Source of the DNA: Marivirga salinae
GTDB taxonomy: Bacteria; Bacteroidota; Bacteroidia; Cytophagales; Cyclobacteriaceae
DNA length: 64,000 nucleotides
Reading direction: 5' to 3'
NCBI RefSeq assembly: GCF_030503855.1
Contig: NZ_CP129971.1
Span: forward strand, 2,542,001 to 2,606,000
The position numbers were made by a program, and so were the translations under genes. The notes under the pieces were generated by a model. The model saw nothing but the letters and a program-made list of their open reading frames with translations, did not search any database and was not told the DNA's origin. Shown here piece by piece: positions 56,753 through 64,000 of the stretch (positions are counted from its first letter, which is position 1; each line of letters begins with the position of its first letter).

Positions 56753-56760
56753 CAAATGTA
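56753..56760 (-). promoter_or_regulatory. his operon -7 promoter box
   Basis: TACATTTG on the minus strand, an exact TAnnTTTG match followed by C. No clear -33 TTTG was found at 19-20 bases. The predicted transcript start would be near 56747, just before the leader frame. Confidence 0.55.
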
Positions 56761-56876
56761 ATAAGCTTTTTTTAATTAGCTACTATTTTTATTGTGGTTT
56801 TAGAAATTTTCAAGAAAAAGTAAGCTAGAAGTGCGCACTTATTGATTAATAGAATAAAATTATCTATTTTAGAAAC

Positions 56877-57353
56877 ATGAGAAAAGTTGATGTATTATTA
56901 GAAGAATATGGAGCAAGTCATAAAAATGCCACCAACAAATTGGTGCACTGGATTTGCGTGCCTTTGATTTTTTGGAGTATCGTAGCTCTATTATATTCTA
57001 TTCCCAATGATATGCTGACCTATGCTTTCGGAGTAGGTTATTTTAATAATTGGGCTGTAGTGGTATTAGGGATTGTTTTAATTTATTACATCAGTTTATC
57101 AATCCCGCTGTCTATTGGAATGGTAGCTTTTGCCATTTTGTGTATTGCAGTGGCGCGTTGGGCAGATCAATTGAATTTTTTACCATTATGGGGGATTGCT
57201 TTAATTGTTTTTTTCTCTGCTTGGGCAGGGCAATTCTGGGGACATAAAATAGAAGGTAAAAAGCCTTCATTCCTAAAAGATTTGCAGTTTTTGTTAATAG
57301 GCCCTGCTTGGTTGATGCATTTTATTTATAAGAAAATGGGAGTGAAATATTGA
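56877..57353 (+). CDS. Mpo1-like (DUF962) membrane protein
   Basis: A 158-residue protein with four or five hydrophobic segments. It shows the DUF962/YGL010w pattern: an N-terminal EYGASHKNATNKLVHW followed by a membrane helix, then AGQFWGHKIEGKKPSF and GPAWLMHFIYKK near the end. Conserved His residues in these motifs serve as Fe(II) ligands in yeast Mpo1, a 2-hydroxy fatty acid dioxygenase. The role here is inferred from that family. It converges with the YigZ gene with 2 bases between the stops. Confidence 0.8.
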   Translation: MRKVDVLLEEYGASHKNATNKLVHWICVPLIFWSIVALLYSIPNDMLTYAFGVGYFNNWAVVVLGIVLIYYISLSIPLSIGMVAFAILCIAVARWADQLNFLPLWGIALIVFFSAWAGQFWGHKIEGKKPSFLKDLQFLLIGPAWLMHFIYKKMGVKY

Positions 57354-57355
57354 TT

Positions 57356-57964
57356 TTATTCCTGTTCATCTGAGTGGTTTTTAAAAATTAAACCTTCAAT
57401 CTTTCCTGCCTCTTCTTCAAATTTATCTTTAAGTGATTGCTTTATTCCTAAAGTAGCAGTACAGTTTTCGGTAAACTCTTGATTTTTGATGTCTGCTTCG
57501 AAATCTGAAATCAGGCGCATTACTTCATTAGTGATTTCATAACCATATTCAATTTCATAAATTTCTTCAATGGTCACTTCTATTAGGTTTGAAGCTTCTA
57601 GTGCTTCAAAGGCAGCAGTTTTATAAGCATTGATTAATCCAGGAACTCCTAATTTTGTACCTCCAAAATAACGAACTACCACTATCAAAACTTCTGTTAA
57701 GTTTTTAGATTTTATTTGTCCTAAAATGGGATCTCCAGCAGAATGATTAGGTTCTCCGTCATCATTAGCTCTCAATTTATCTTCTGATAAAATGTAAGCA
57801 TAGCAATGGTGGCGACCATCATGATATTGCTTTTTTACTTCCTCTAGTCTTTCTTTTACTTCCTCTTCATTTCGTACGCGAAAAGCCAGTCCAATGAATT
57901 TACTGCCTTTTTCTTTGTAGAAACCTTCACCACCTTTAGAAATTGTATAGAAATAGTCCTTCAT
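57356..57964 (-). CDS. yigZ: YigZ/IMPACT family protein
   Basis: A 202-residue protein of the UPF0029 family. The IMPACT N-terminal domain has KGSKFIGLAFRV, HHCYAYIL, NDDGEPNHSAGDPIL and VVRYFGGTKLGVPGLINAYK. The C-terminal domain (about 135-200) has the UPF0029-C fold. E. coli YigZ and yeast Yih1 are members; bacterial function is poorly known. The gene is divergent from the FemAB-like gene 92 bases away. Confidence 0.88.
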   Translation of the reverse strand: MKDYFYTISKGGEGFYKEKGSKFIGLAFRVRNEEEVKERLEEVKKQYHDGRHHCYAYILSEDKLRANDDGEPNHSAGDPILGQIKSKNLTEVLIVVVRYFGGTKLGVPGLINAYKTAAFEALEASNLIEVTIEEIYEIEYGYEITNEVMRLISDFEADIKNQEFTENCTATLGIKQSLKDKFEEEAGKIEGLIFKNHSDEQE

Positions 57965-58056
57965 TTAGTCTTTAGAATTTTATCAAAACAGAGGTATTTG
58001 AGCAATTTAGTTTCAAAATTATCATTTATTGCATCATAAAAAGTATTTTTACTCTT

Positions 58057-58974
58057 ATGAGGCAAAACTATCAAATTTCCGAGCAATTCCCTTCTCGTGA
58101 GGAAGAAGAAGCCTTGAATTTTCCTCTTTTCGCTCGAAAGGAATATTGGCTGCTTCATATGGAGGTAGATGTTTTAGTTCCTATAACCATTAAGAACCAC
58201 CAAAACCAAATTATTGCTTTTTGGTGCTTTTCCAGAATTAAAAATAGATTGATTACACCTATCAATGCCCCATTTTTTACGCCTTTTTCACACGATTTTG
58301 ATAAAGATGGGGTTCTCATATTGACAGTGATTAACTATTGTAAAACCAAGTATAATCTTTCAATTCAAATGACTTTAAAGTCTGACTTGGAAATTCATAA
58401 GTTTCAGAATTCAATTCCGACATTAAATATCAAGAAAGTAGAGATAGGAAGCCAATTGAGCATAATTAATGATAGTTTTCTCCAACAGATTCAGAAAAAG
58501 CGAAAAAGAAGAAAATTACAGTCTCTGTTTTCTGATAATACTTTTGAAATAAAAGAAGTAAATATAAATGAATGGGAAGAAGTCTATGAACAAAATTTAA
58601 GCTGGAGGAAAGAAAAAGGGCATCAGAATTTCATGAGTAAGAAGGAAATGTTAAAAGCAAAATTGCAATTCCCTAAATCATATCATGCTTTTCTATTGAA
58701 AAAAGATCAAGATTTAATTGGAACTGCCTTCTTTTTGAGAGTTGATCAGAATTTGATTTATGTCTATTCTCTGATAACATCTCCTGCAATTGATTCTGAA
58801 GAACCTTCTCTTTTATTGTGGAAAGCAATTTATGATTTTGCAAATGAAAAAAATATTTCAACTGTTGATATGGGTACCTCTATGCTCGCAGATGGCAGCA
58901 TTAATAAGAGTTTAGCACGATACAAAAAATTCATAGGTGGTTCGCACTATAAAAAATACACTATAGAATGTTGA
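58057..58974 (+). CDS. GNAT/FemAB-like acyltransferase
   Basis: A 305-residue cytoplasmic protein with two GNAT-like halves, as in FemAB peptidyl transferases. The C-terminal half shows the beta-strand DQDLIGTAFFLRVDQNLIYVYSL and the helix LLLWKAIYDFANEKNISTVDMGTS before LARYKKFIGG. It could modify a cell-wall or surface-glycan precursor, but no specific substrate can be read. It overlaps the flippase gene by 7 bases and heads a plus-strand four-gene unit, consistent with a role in surface polymer synthesis. Confidence 0.6.
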   Translation: MRQNYQISEQFPSREEEEALNFPLFARKEYWLLHMEVDVLVPITIKNHQNQIIAFWCFSRIKNRLITPINAPFFTPFSHDFDKDGVLILTVINYCKTKYNLSIQMTLKSDLEIHKFQNSIPTLNIKKVEIGSQLSIINDSFLQQIQKKRKRRKLQSLFSDNTFEIKEVNINEWEEVYEQNLSWRKEKGHQNFMSKKEMLKAKLQFPKSYHAFLLKKDQDLIGTAFFLRVDQNLIYVYSLITSPAIDSEEPSLLLWKAIYDFANEKNISTVDMGTSMLADGSINKSLARYKKFIGGSHYKKYTIEC

Positions 58975-60194
58975 GATTTTGGAGTAAATACAATCACAGC
59001 ATTTGGAGTGGAATTCTTCTAATGATAAGAATGATAGCCGGTTTTGGAACACAAAAAGTAGTGGCAATTTTTTATGGTCCTGCAGGAACTACACTTATTA
59101 GCCATTTTCAAAATTTTGTAGCTTTATTTACCCAGCCCATTCAAGATGCAGTTGCTAATGGATTGATCAATGCTTTTCCCAAAAAGTCCTTTCAGAAAAC
59201 TCAAGTTGTAGGCGCTTCTATTATCATTATAACTCTTTTGGTCACCTCATGTGGGCTAATTTTATTGGTTAGTACTCAATTCAAACAAAGCTATTTTTCT
59301 TTTAGTCTGGAAAATTGGCTACTTATAATCCCTTCTATACTTCTATTCTGCTTTGGTTTAATTGTTTCAGCTATTTATGTAATTCAAAAGAGATTGAAGC
59401 TGTATTCATTTATTATATTGATGCAGTGGATTGTGTTTTTTTTCTCAGTTTTTTATATTGATTTAGCACTTAATCACTTTTTAATTTCTTGGTTAAGTAT
59501 TCAATCTGTATTTTCAATAATTCTAATTATTCCAATACACTCTCTCCTGAAATTCAATTTTAAGATTGAAAAGAAAGTGAAAAATCATTTTAAGCAGTTT
59601 TTAATAATGGCTTTAACGATTTGGTTGAGCAGTAAATGGGTAGATTATTACGTCAGAGAATTCGCAATTCAGGAATTTGGGATAATTCAGACAGGCTTAT
59701 GGCAATCTGTGGTTAGAATTTCAGAAGCATATAGAGGCCTTGCCATTAGCTTTTTATTTTTGAGTTTGTACCCTATGCTTTCACAAAAATTAGCAAATAA
59801 TAAATTGGATAAGAGCGATTTGAAAAAGCACTTTTTGCTATATTTTCTAGTAACAGTAGCCTTTCTCTTGTTTGTTTTTCAGTTTAATGAATTTATTTTG
59901 AAGGCTCTATATGATTTACAGTATGCTGAAGCTAGCAATCTATTCAAAATTCAAATTATAGGGGATGTTTTTGCTTTTTTAGCCTTTCCTTTCTCTGTTT
60001 ATTTAATTGCATCAGTTAAAACTAAAACTTATCTCATAACAGAATTAGTAAGTGCACTTATATTCGTAACTTTAATAGTGATGAAGACTGATATCGGTAT
60101 TGAAATTTTAGTTTATGCGCATATTATTCGATTCATTTTATTTTTTCTAATGGTTTCTTCACTTGGAATAAAAAGTATAAGTAATGTCCGCTAA
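58968..60194 (+). CDS. Wzx-type polysaccharide flippase
   Basis: A 408-residue membrane protein with about 10-12 hydrophobic helices and short polar loops. It resembles the Wzx/polysaccharide transport family (MOP superfamily): the GTQKVVAIFYGPAGTTLI start and the FQNFVALFTQPIQDAVANG loop. Wzx flips lipid-linked repeat units across the inner membrane. It overlaps the FemAB-like gene by 7 bases and the glycosyltransferase by 11, so all three are translated together. The product carried is not known. Confidence 0.75.
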   Translation: MLRFWSKYNHSIWSGILLMIRMIAGFGTQKVVAIFYGPAGTTLISHFQNFVALFTQPIQDAVANGLINAFPKKSFQKTQVVGASIIIITLLVTSCGLILLVSTQFKQSYFSFSLENWLLIIPSILLFCFGLIVSAIYVIQKRLKLYSFIILMQWIVFFFSVFYIDLALNHFLISWLSIQSVFSIILIIPIHSLLKFNFKIEKKVKNHFKQFLIMALTIWLSSKWVDYYVREFAIQEFGIIQTGLWQSVVRISEAYRGLAISFLFLSLYPMLSQKLANNKLDKSDLKKHFLLYFLVTVAFLLFVFQFNEFILKALYDLQYAEASNLFKIQIIGDVFAFLAFPFSVYLIASVKTKTYLITELVSALIFVTLIVMKTDIGIEILVYAHIIRFILFFLMVSSLGIKSISNVR

Positions 60195-61050
60195 AGTTTC
60201 AGTTATTTGTTTGTGTTTCAATCATGAAAAATATGTGGAAGAAGCCATGAATTCAGTTTTAGCTCAAACATATCCAACTGAATTAATTGTGGTGGATGAT
60301 GCTTCATCAGACAATAGTGTTCGGAAAATCAATGATTATGTGAAACAGCATTCTAATATCAATATTCAAACCCTTTTTTTTGAGAAAAATGTCGGGAATT
60401 GTAAGGCTTTCAACTCGGCTTTGGAATTAACAAATGCTGATTATATTATTGATTTAGCAGCTGATGATATTTTGTTGCCAGATAGGGTAGAGGAGGGCGT
60501 AAAAAATATGGAATTAAACCCAAAATTAGCGATCAATTTTACCAATGCAAACTATATTGATGAAGAGGGTGAATATATGAAATCTCATTATTCAATTAAT
60601 AAAAAAGGTAATGCTACTGTGCATGTTCCTCATGGAAATTTGTTCCATCATATATTGGCGCGTTATTTTATTTGTTCTCCTACCATGATGTATCGAGCCT
60701 CTTTTTTTAAGGAAATTGGAGGTTATGATGAAAATTTGGCTTATGAGGATTTCGATTTGATGCTAAGGCTTTCAAGGAAGTATCCTTTTAGTTATACAGA
60801 TCGAATTTTGGTTGAGAAAAGGGTGCTGAATGCTTCTATGTCTACGAAACAGTATAAAAGAGGGAGTAATCAACTAGAATCAACTTTGAAAATTTGTAAA
60901 AAAGCCGCTGAAATGATTCAGGATAAAATAGAGAAAAGAGCTTTACTAAAAAGGATAGCTTATGAAGCAAAACAGGCTTTTGTTTATAAAAGGTTCTTAA
61001 TATTCATAGCTTTTATTAAATTAGGGGTTAAAATTATTTTGCAAAAATGA
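60184..61050 (+). CDS. Family 2 glycosyltransferase
   Basis: A 288-residue GT-A-fold enzyme of family 2. It has SVICLCFNHEKYVEEAMNSV, VVDDASSDNS with the nucleotide-binding Asp residues, and the DxD-like AADDILLPDR. A GGYDENLAYEDFDLMLRLS region carries the acceptor-side motif ED. It acts on the cytoplasmic side. It overlaps the flippase start by 11 bases and its stop overlaps the phosphatase start by 4 (ATGA), so it is part of one coupled unit. Confidence 0.88.
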   Translation: MSAKVSVICLCFNHEKYVEEAMNSVLAQTYPTELIVVDDASSDNSVRKINDYVKQHSNINIQTLFFEKNVGNCKAFNSALELTNADYIIDLAADDILLPDRVEEGVKNMELNPKLAINFTNANYIDEEGEYMKSHYSINKKGNATVHVPHGNLFHHILARYFICSPTMMYRASFFKEIGGYDENLAYEDFDLMLRLSRKYPFSYTDRILVEKRVLNASMSTKQYKRGSNQLESTLKICKKAAEMIQDKIEKRALLKRIAYEAKQAFVYKRFLIFIAFIKLGVKIILQK

Positions 61051-61529
61051 AAAGAATACTCTTCGTGTGTTTGGGGAATATCTGTCGCTCACCTTTGGCA
61101 GAAGGATTAATGGCTGATAAGATAATAAAATCAGCAGTTGAGGATCAGTTTAAGATAGATTCATGTGGGACTGCAGATTACCATATCGGTGAGTTGCCTG
61201 ATGAAAGAACTTGCGAAAATGCATTGAAAAATGGTTTAGAATTAAATCACAGAGCAAGGCAATTTGAATCAGCCGATTTTAACAGGTTCGATCATATTTT
61301 GATAATGGATAATGCCAATAAAATGAAAGTAATAGGATTGGCTAGCTCTGAAGAACATTTAGAAAAGGTCCAGTTAATGAGAGATTTTGAAACTGAAGCT
61401 GATTTACAAGGTACCGATGTACCAGATCCCTATTACGGAGGAACTGAAGGCTTTCAAAATGTATTTAATATCTTAGATAGATGCACCGATAATCTGTTAA
61501 ATTACCACCTACAAGCCATCGAAAACTAA
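61047..61529 (+). CDS. Low-molecular-weight protein tyrosine phosphatase
   Basis: A 160-residue phosphatase. The signature CLGNICRS gives catalytic Cys8 and Arg14 near the N-terminus; the general acid Asp lies in DVPDPYYGG. Such enzymes (Wzb/Etp-like) often control polysaccharide export kinases. The position at the end of a flippase-glycosyltransferase unit fits, though no tyrosine kinase gene is seen here. Length and motifs are normal. Confidence 0.88.
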   Translation: MKRILFVCLGNICRSPLAEGLMADKIIKSAVEDQFKIDSCGTADYHIGELPDERTCENALKNGLELNHRARQFESADFNRFDHILIMDNANKMKVIGLASSEEHLEKVQLMRDFETEADLQGTDVPDPYYGGTEGFQNVFNILDRCTDNLLNYHLQAIEN

Positions 61530-61572
61530 TCTGCTAATTTTATTTTAATTCTTAAATTTCAAAATTAAATAT

Positions 61573-61587
61573 GAAGCAATATGCTTC
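61573..61587. terminator. Possible terminator between the phosphatase gene and lptD
   Basis: GAAGCA-ATA-TGCTTC, a 6-bp hairpin between convergent genes. The T-rich sequence after it is broken by other bases, so confidence is limited. Confidence 0.4.
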
Positions 61588-61612
61588 TTCAGAATTTTAA
61601 TTATTAACAAAC

Positions 61613-64000
61613 CTAGTTATCCCACCAGCTTCTTCTTCTATTCATTTTTAAATCCTGAAGAATTGATGCTTTTACCCCAATATCTACACTAAATGATTGG
61701 AATCTACCGAATGGCACCCAATTAGCATTAATTTGCCAGCAGTGAAGATTTCTGAAAATATTAATAGAAGTTTGGGTAAAGTCTTGCTCTTCAAAGTCAT
61801 ATCCTGATGTAAAACCAACTTTCCAGTTTTCAGTAAAATTCACATCTCCGCTGAAATTCATTGTTTGTTGAATTTTAGCTTCTTCATAGCCTTGTCTGCC
61901 CCATCTGATGTTATATCTTACCCTTAAATTCCAAGGTACTTCAAAATCTACATACATATCTGGATTGCTTGTAAGTGCTTGTACCTGGTCTTCAGTTGCC
62001 CCAGCCTGACGAGCTTGGCTTTCTAAATTATTTCTATTTTCATCATCACTTTTTTTGCCAGCTGGATTTAAGTTGGTGGAAAGTGCAATATTTGCTGTTG
62101 TAAGTCTACCTATACCTCTACCAGCTTCCCAAGCGTATTGATCAATCCTTCTTTGATATACCTTTTCAGTCCCATTCTCATTTATATTAATACTGTCTAA
62201 TACCATTACATAAGGGTCTATTCCAGTTTGAATATTTATGTCTAGTTTTCCATTAAATAGATTAGTTCTGGCATTGATTGAGATTGGTGCTAAGCGGAAA
62301 GAATCTGCAATAACATTGTAACTAGTAGAAAATGAAAGGTTGTCAAATATTTTAACTTTAGTCGGCAAATCTGAAGTATCACTTTTCTTTTTTACTTTCA
62401 TTTCTACTGTATTGGCCAAGGAGATTCCAATTGTCCCTGATTTACCTCTTCCGGGGCTTCCGTAAACAAAACCTTCATACTTGGAATATATTTTTGTATT
62501 GCCCAAAGGATCCGATTGAACTTCTTCGTAGATTCCATATTTTTCATCTCCAAAGTCTGGTCTCCAATTTAAGTTTATTGAAGGGGTCATAATATGGCGA
62601 ATAGCCTTAACTGCACCTCTTTTTGGGTAAATTGTTCCATAAAGACGAGTGGTGAAACCTATGCCTGCACTATAGGATGAAGCTCTACTAAACTGATTTA
62701 GCGTATCTACCACTACCGTATTAAGAGAATCACTATAGCTATGATTCAATTCTTTCAGATACCAAACTTCATCATAATTAAAGCTTGGACTGGCAGTTAT
62801 GAATTTAAGTAAGTTAAAAGAGGTAGATATTGGGATTCTGTGTTGACCTCCGTTTTGTGCTCTTTTCAATAAATAGGGCAGCGTTTCTTGATTAAAAGGA
62901 GCAATACTATCTTGAGTTTCACCCACTGTGCCTAAACTATTTGTAATTCTGTTAGTGGAAGTGAAATTATAGGAATAATTCATCTTTTGAAGCCAGTCTA
63001 GTCCATTTGCATTAACATTTTTGAACGGATACTGTCTATTCATATTTAAAGCGGCTTCAGGCAAAGTTAAGTTTATATTATTCGTTCTCACATTCTGATC
63101 ATGTCTAGCACTGATAGCATAATTGAAGGGTGTTCCTTGAATTACATTGGAATATGAAACATTTGAATTGAAAGTGGCTGATAATTGTTGTTGGGCATCT
63201 TGGGAAGGGTTGTTGTTGTTAAAATCAGAAGAACCTGCGTTTACGGAGGCAGAAAATCGGCCAGTTCCTTTTGATTCAGGTCTATGCGACCATTGAATCC
63301 AAAAATCTTTTTGAACAGAAGAGTCAGCTTCCGTTTCACCACCATTTTGTTGACTAAATCTTATGTTAAGATTTCCATTGTAGCTATATCTCTTTTTGTA
63401 ATTGGAAGCAACTGATAATCCGTAACTTCCTTTTGAATAAATCTCCCCTCGAAGGGCCATGTCTGCATATTCATTTATCGCCCAATAGTAACCACCATCT
63501 CTTAAGAAAAACCCTCTTCTATTTTCTTCACCATAAGTGGGAAATAAAATTCCGGATGTTTTATTATTAGGCATAGGAAACATCCCAAAAGGAAATAAAA
63601 ATGGGGTTGGTAATTCGGTGATTTCTAAATTAAAAGGACCAGCTAAAATCTTATCTCCAGGAATTAGTTTGATTTTATTTGCTGCAATACCAAAATGTGG
63701 ATGTTCTAAATTACAAGTAGTATATAAAGCATGGTCGCTGAACATTTCATCCTTTTCATTCTTCTTTGTCCAGTTAGAATGCATAAAGGCCTCACCTTGC
63801 TGAGTAACCACACCTTTGATAATTGCTTTCTTGGAGTCAAAATTATACGTAATTTTTTCCGTTTGATATACTTGGCCTTTATCTGTGAACACAGGTTCCC
63901 CAGTCATTTCACCAGTGCTGTCTGCTAAACCACTTGCATCTAATACTTTTGTATTGTAATTGACTTTTATTTTATCTGCTTCTAGTTGTATGTCTCCATA
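61613..64000 (-). CDS. lptD: LPS assembly outer-membrane protein LptD, C-terminal part
   Basis: At least 796 codons of a minus-strand gene whose start lies beyond the right edge. It encodes the large outer-membrane barrel that inserts lipopolysaccharide into the outer leaflet. The first codons in the window (YGDIQLEADKIKVNY) belong to the periplasmic OstA-like domain; the barrel follows, with LPTPFLFPFGMFPMPNNKTSGILFPTYGE as the family hallmark, and the sequence ends RRRSWWDN. This form is typical of Bacteroidota LptD. An internal ATG at 63907 is not the start, because the frame is open to the edge with LptD-like sequence. Confidence 0.88.
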   Translation of the reverse strand, partial: YGDIQLEADKIKVNYNTKVLDASGLADSTGEMTGEPVFTDKGQVYQTEKITYNFDSKKAIIKGVVTQQGEAFMHSNWTKKNEKDEMFSDHALYTTCNLEHPHFGIAANKIKLIPGDKILAGPFNLEITELPTPFLFPFGMFPMPNNKTSGILFPTYGEENRRGFFLRDGGYYWAINEYADMALRGEIYSKGSYGLSVASNYKKRYSYNGNLNIRFSQQNGGETEADSSVQKDFWIQWSHRPESKGTGRFSASVNAGSSDFNNNNPSQDAQQQLSATFNSNVSYSNVIQGTPFNYAISARHDQNVRTNNINLTLPEAALNMNRQYPFKNVNANGLDWLQKMNYSYNFTSTNRITNSLGTVGETQDSIAPFNQETLPYLLKRAQNGGQHRIPISTSFNLLKFITASPSFNYDEVWYLKELNHSYSDSLNTVVVDTLNQFSRASSYSAGIGFTTRLYGTIYPKRGAVKAIRHIMTPSINLNWRPDFGDEKYGIYEEVQSDPLGNTKIYSKYEGFVYGSPGRGKSGTIGISLANTVEMKVKKKSDTSDLPTKVKIFDNLSFSTSYNVIADSFRLAPISINARTNLFNGKLDINIQTGIDPYVMVLDSININENGTEKVYQRRIDQYAWEAGRGIGRLTTANIALSTNLNPAGKKSDDENRNNLESQARQAGATEDQVQALTSNPDMYVDFEVPWNLRVRYNIRWGRQGYEEAKIQQTMNFSGDVNFTENWKVGFTSGYDFEEQDFTQTSINIFRNLHCWQINANWVPFGRFQSFSVDIGVKASILQDLKMNRRRSWWDN

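Noticed and set aside
63907..64000. lptD starting at the ATG at 63907
   Set aside because: The frame is open to the right edge and the extra residues look like the periplasmic OstA-like domain, so the gene is truncated by the window.

Overview
The window is AT-rich chromosomal DNA from a member of the Bacteroidota, most likely a marine Cytophagales bacterium; a Marivirga-like genus is my guess by protein style and is not proven. The evidence is: promoters of the Bacteroidota type (TTTG, about 19-20 bases, TAnnTTTG) in front of the tRNA-Glu, gap, glnN, mtaB and his genes; type III glutamine synthetase; a BlaR1-like M56 peptidase fused to a TonB C-terminal domain; TPR sensor kinases; an LptD outer-membrane protein; and many small exported lipoproteins. 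Most of the window is ordinary core genome. No phage, insertion sequence, rRNA operon or CRISPR array was seen.

Layout. 1-6617: an alanine-type cation symporter fragment, a cluster of small exported proteins ending in truA, then a looser cluster of lipoproteins, a decayed subtilase remnant, a PQQ-propeller lipoprotein and a small outer-membrane barrel. 6801-10400: pirin-cysE-cysM, a tight cysteine synthesis operon, preceded by a voltage-gated potassium channel. 10547-16164: two sensor histidine kinases placed tail to tail, a 43-residue lipoprotein, and an NtrC-like regulator without a DNA-binding domain. 16198-16598: RNase P RNA. 16708-20426: a small hypothetical gene, an Smr protein, a DUF2279 protein and photolyase. 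20463-28492: tamB on one strand and, starting five bases away on the other, tsaD, a thioesterase, smpB, a YkfC-like peptidase and an HNH nuclease. 28567-33531: glnN, mtaB and gap. 33657-35125: two identical tRNA-Glu genes, the second followed by three tandem 384-base units, each carrying a GIY-YIG nuclease gene and a copy of the tRNA 3' end plus terminator. 35354-40836: an FNT channel, a fragment of a YqcI/YcgG protein, a small membrane protein and smc. 41083-52546: a long carotenoid oxygenase, a SpoIIE-type phosphatase, hypothetical genes, a BlaI/BlaR pair with a palindromic operator, a Na+/H+ antiporter and a TPR histidine kinase. 52693-56760: a Nudix hydrolase and hisG-hisD-hisC behind a histidine-rich leader peptide. 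56877-64000: an Mpo1-like protein, YigZ, a coupled surface-glycan cassette (FemAB-like, flippase, glycosyltransferase, low-molecular-weight phosphatase) and the 3' part of lptD.

How the genes fit together. TsaD (t6A37) and MtaB (ms2t6A37) act one after the other on the same tRNA position; SmpB, TruA, RNase P RNA and tRNA-Glu add to the RNA theme. TamB, LptD, the flippase cassette and the lipoproteins serve the outer membrane and surface. Three histidine kinases, one orphan response regulator and a SpoIIE phosphatase give the window a strong signalling content, but no cognate pair can be assigned from position alone.

The most interesting non-routine signals are the tRNA-Glu/GIY-YIG tandem array, the his leader, the inverted repeats in front of the solute-binding kinase and photolyase, the BlaI operator, and several decayed genes.
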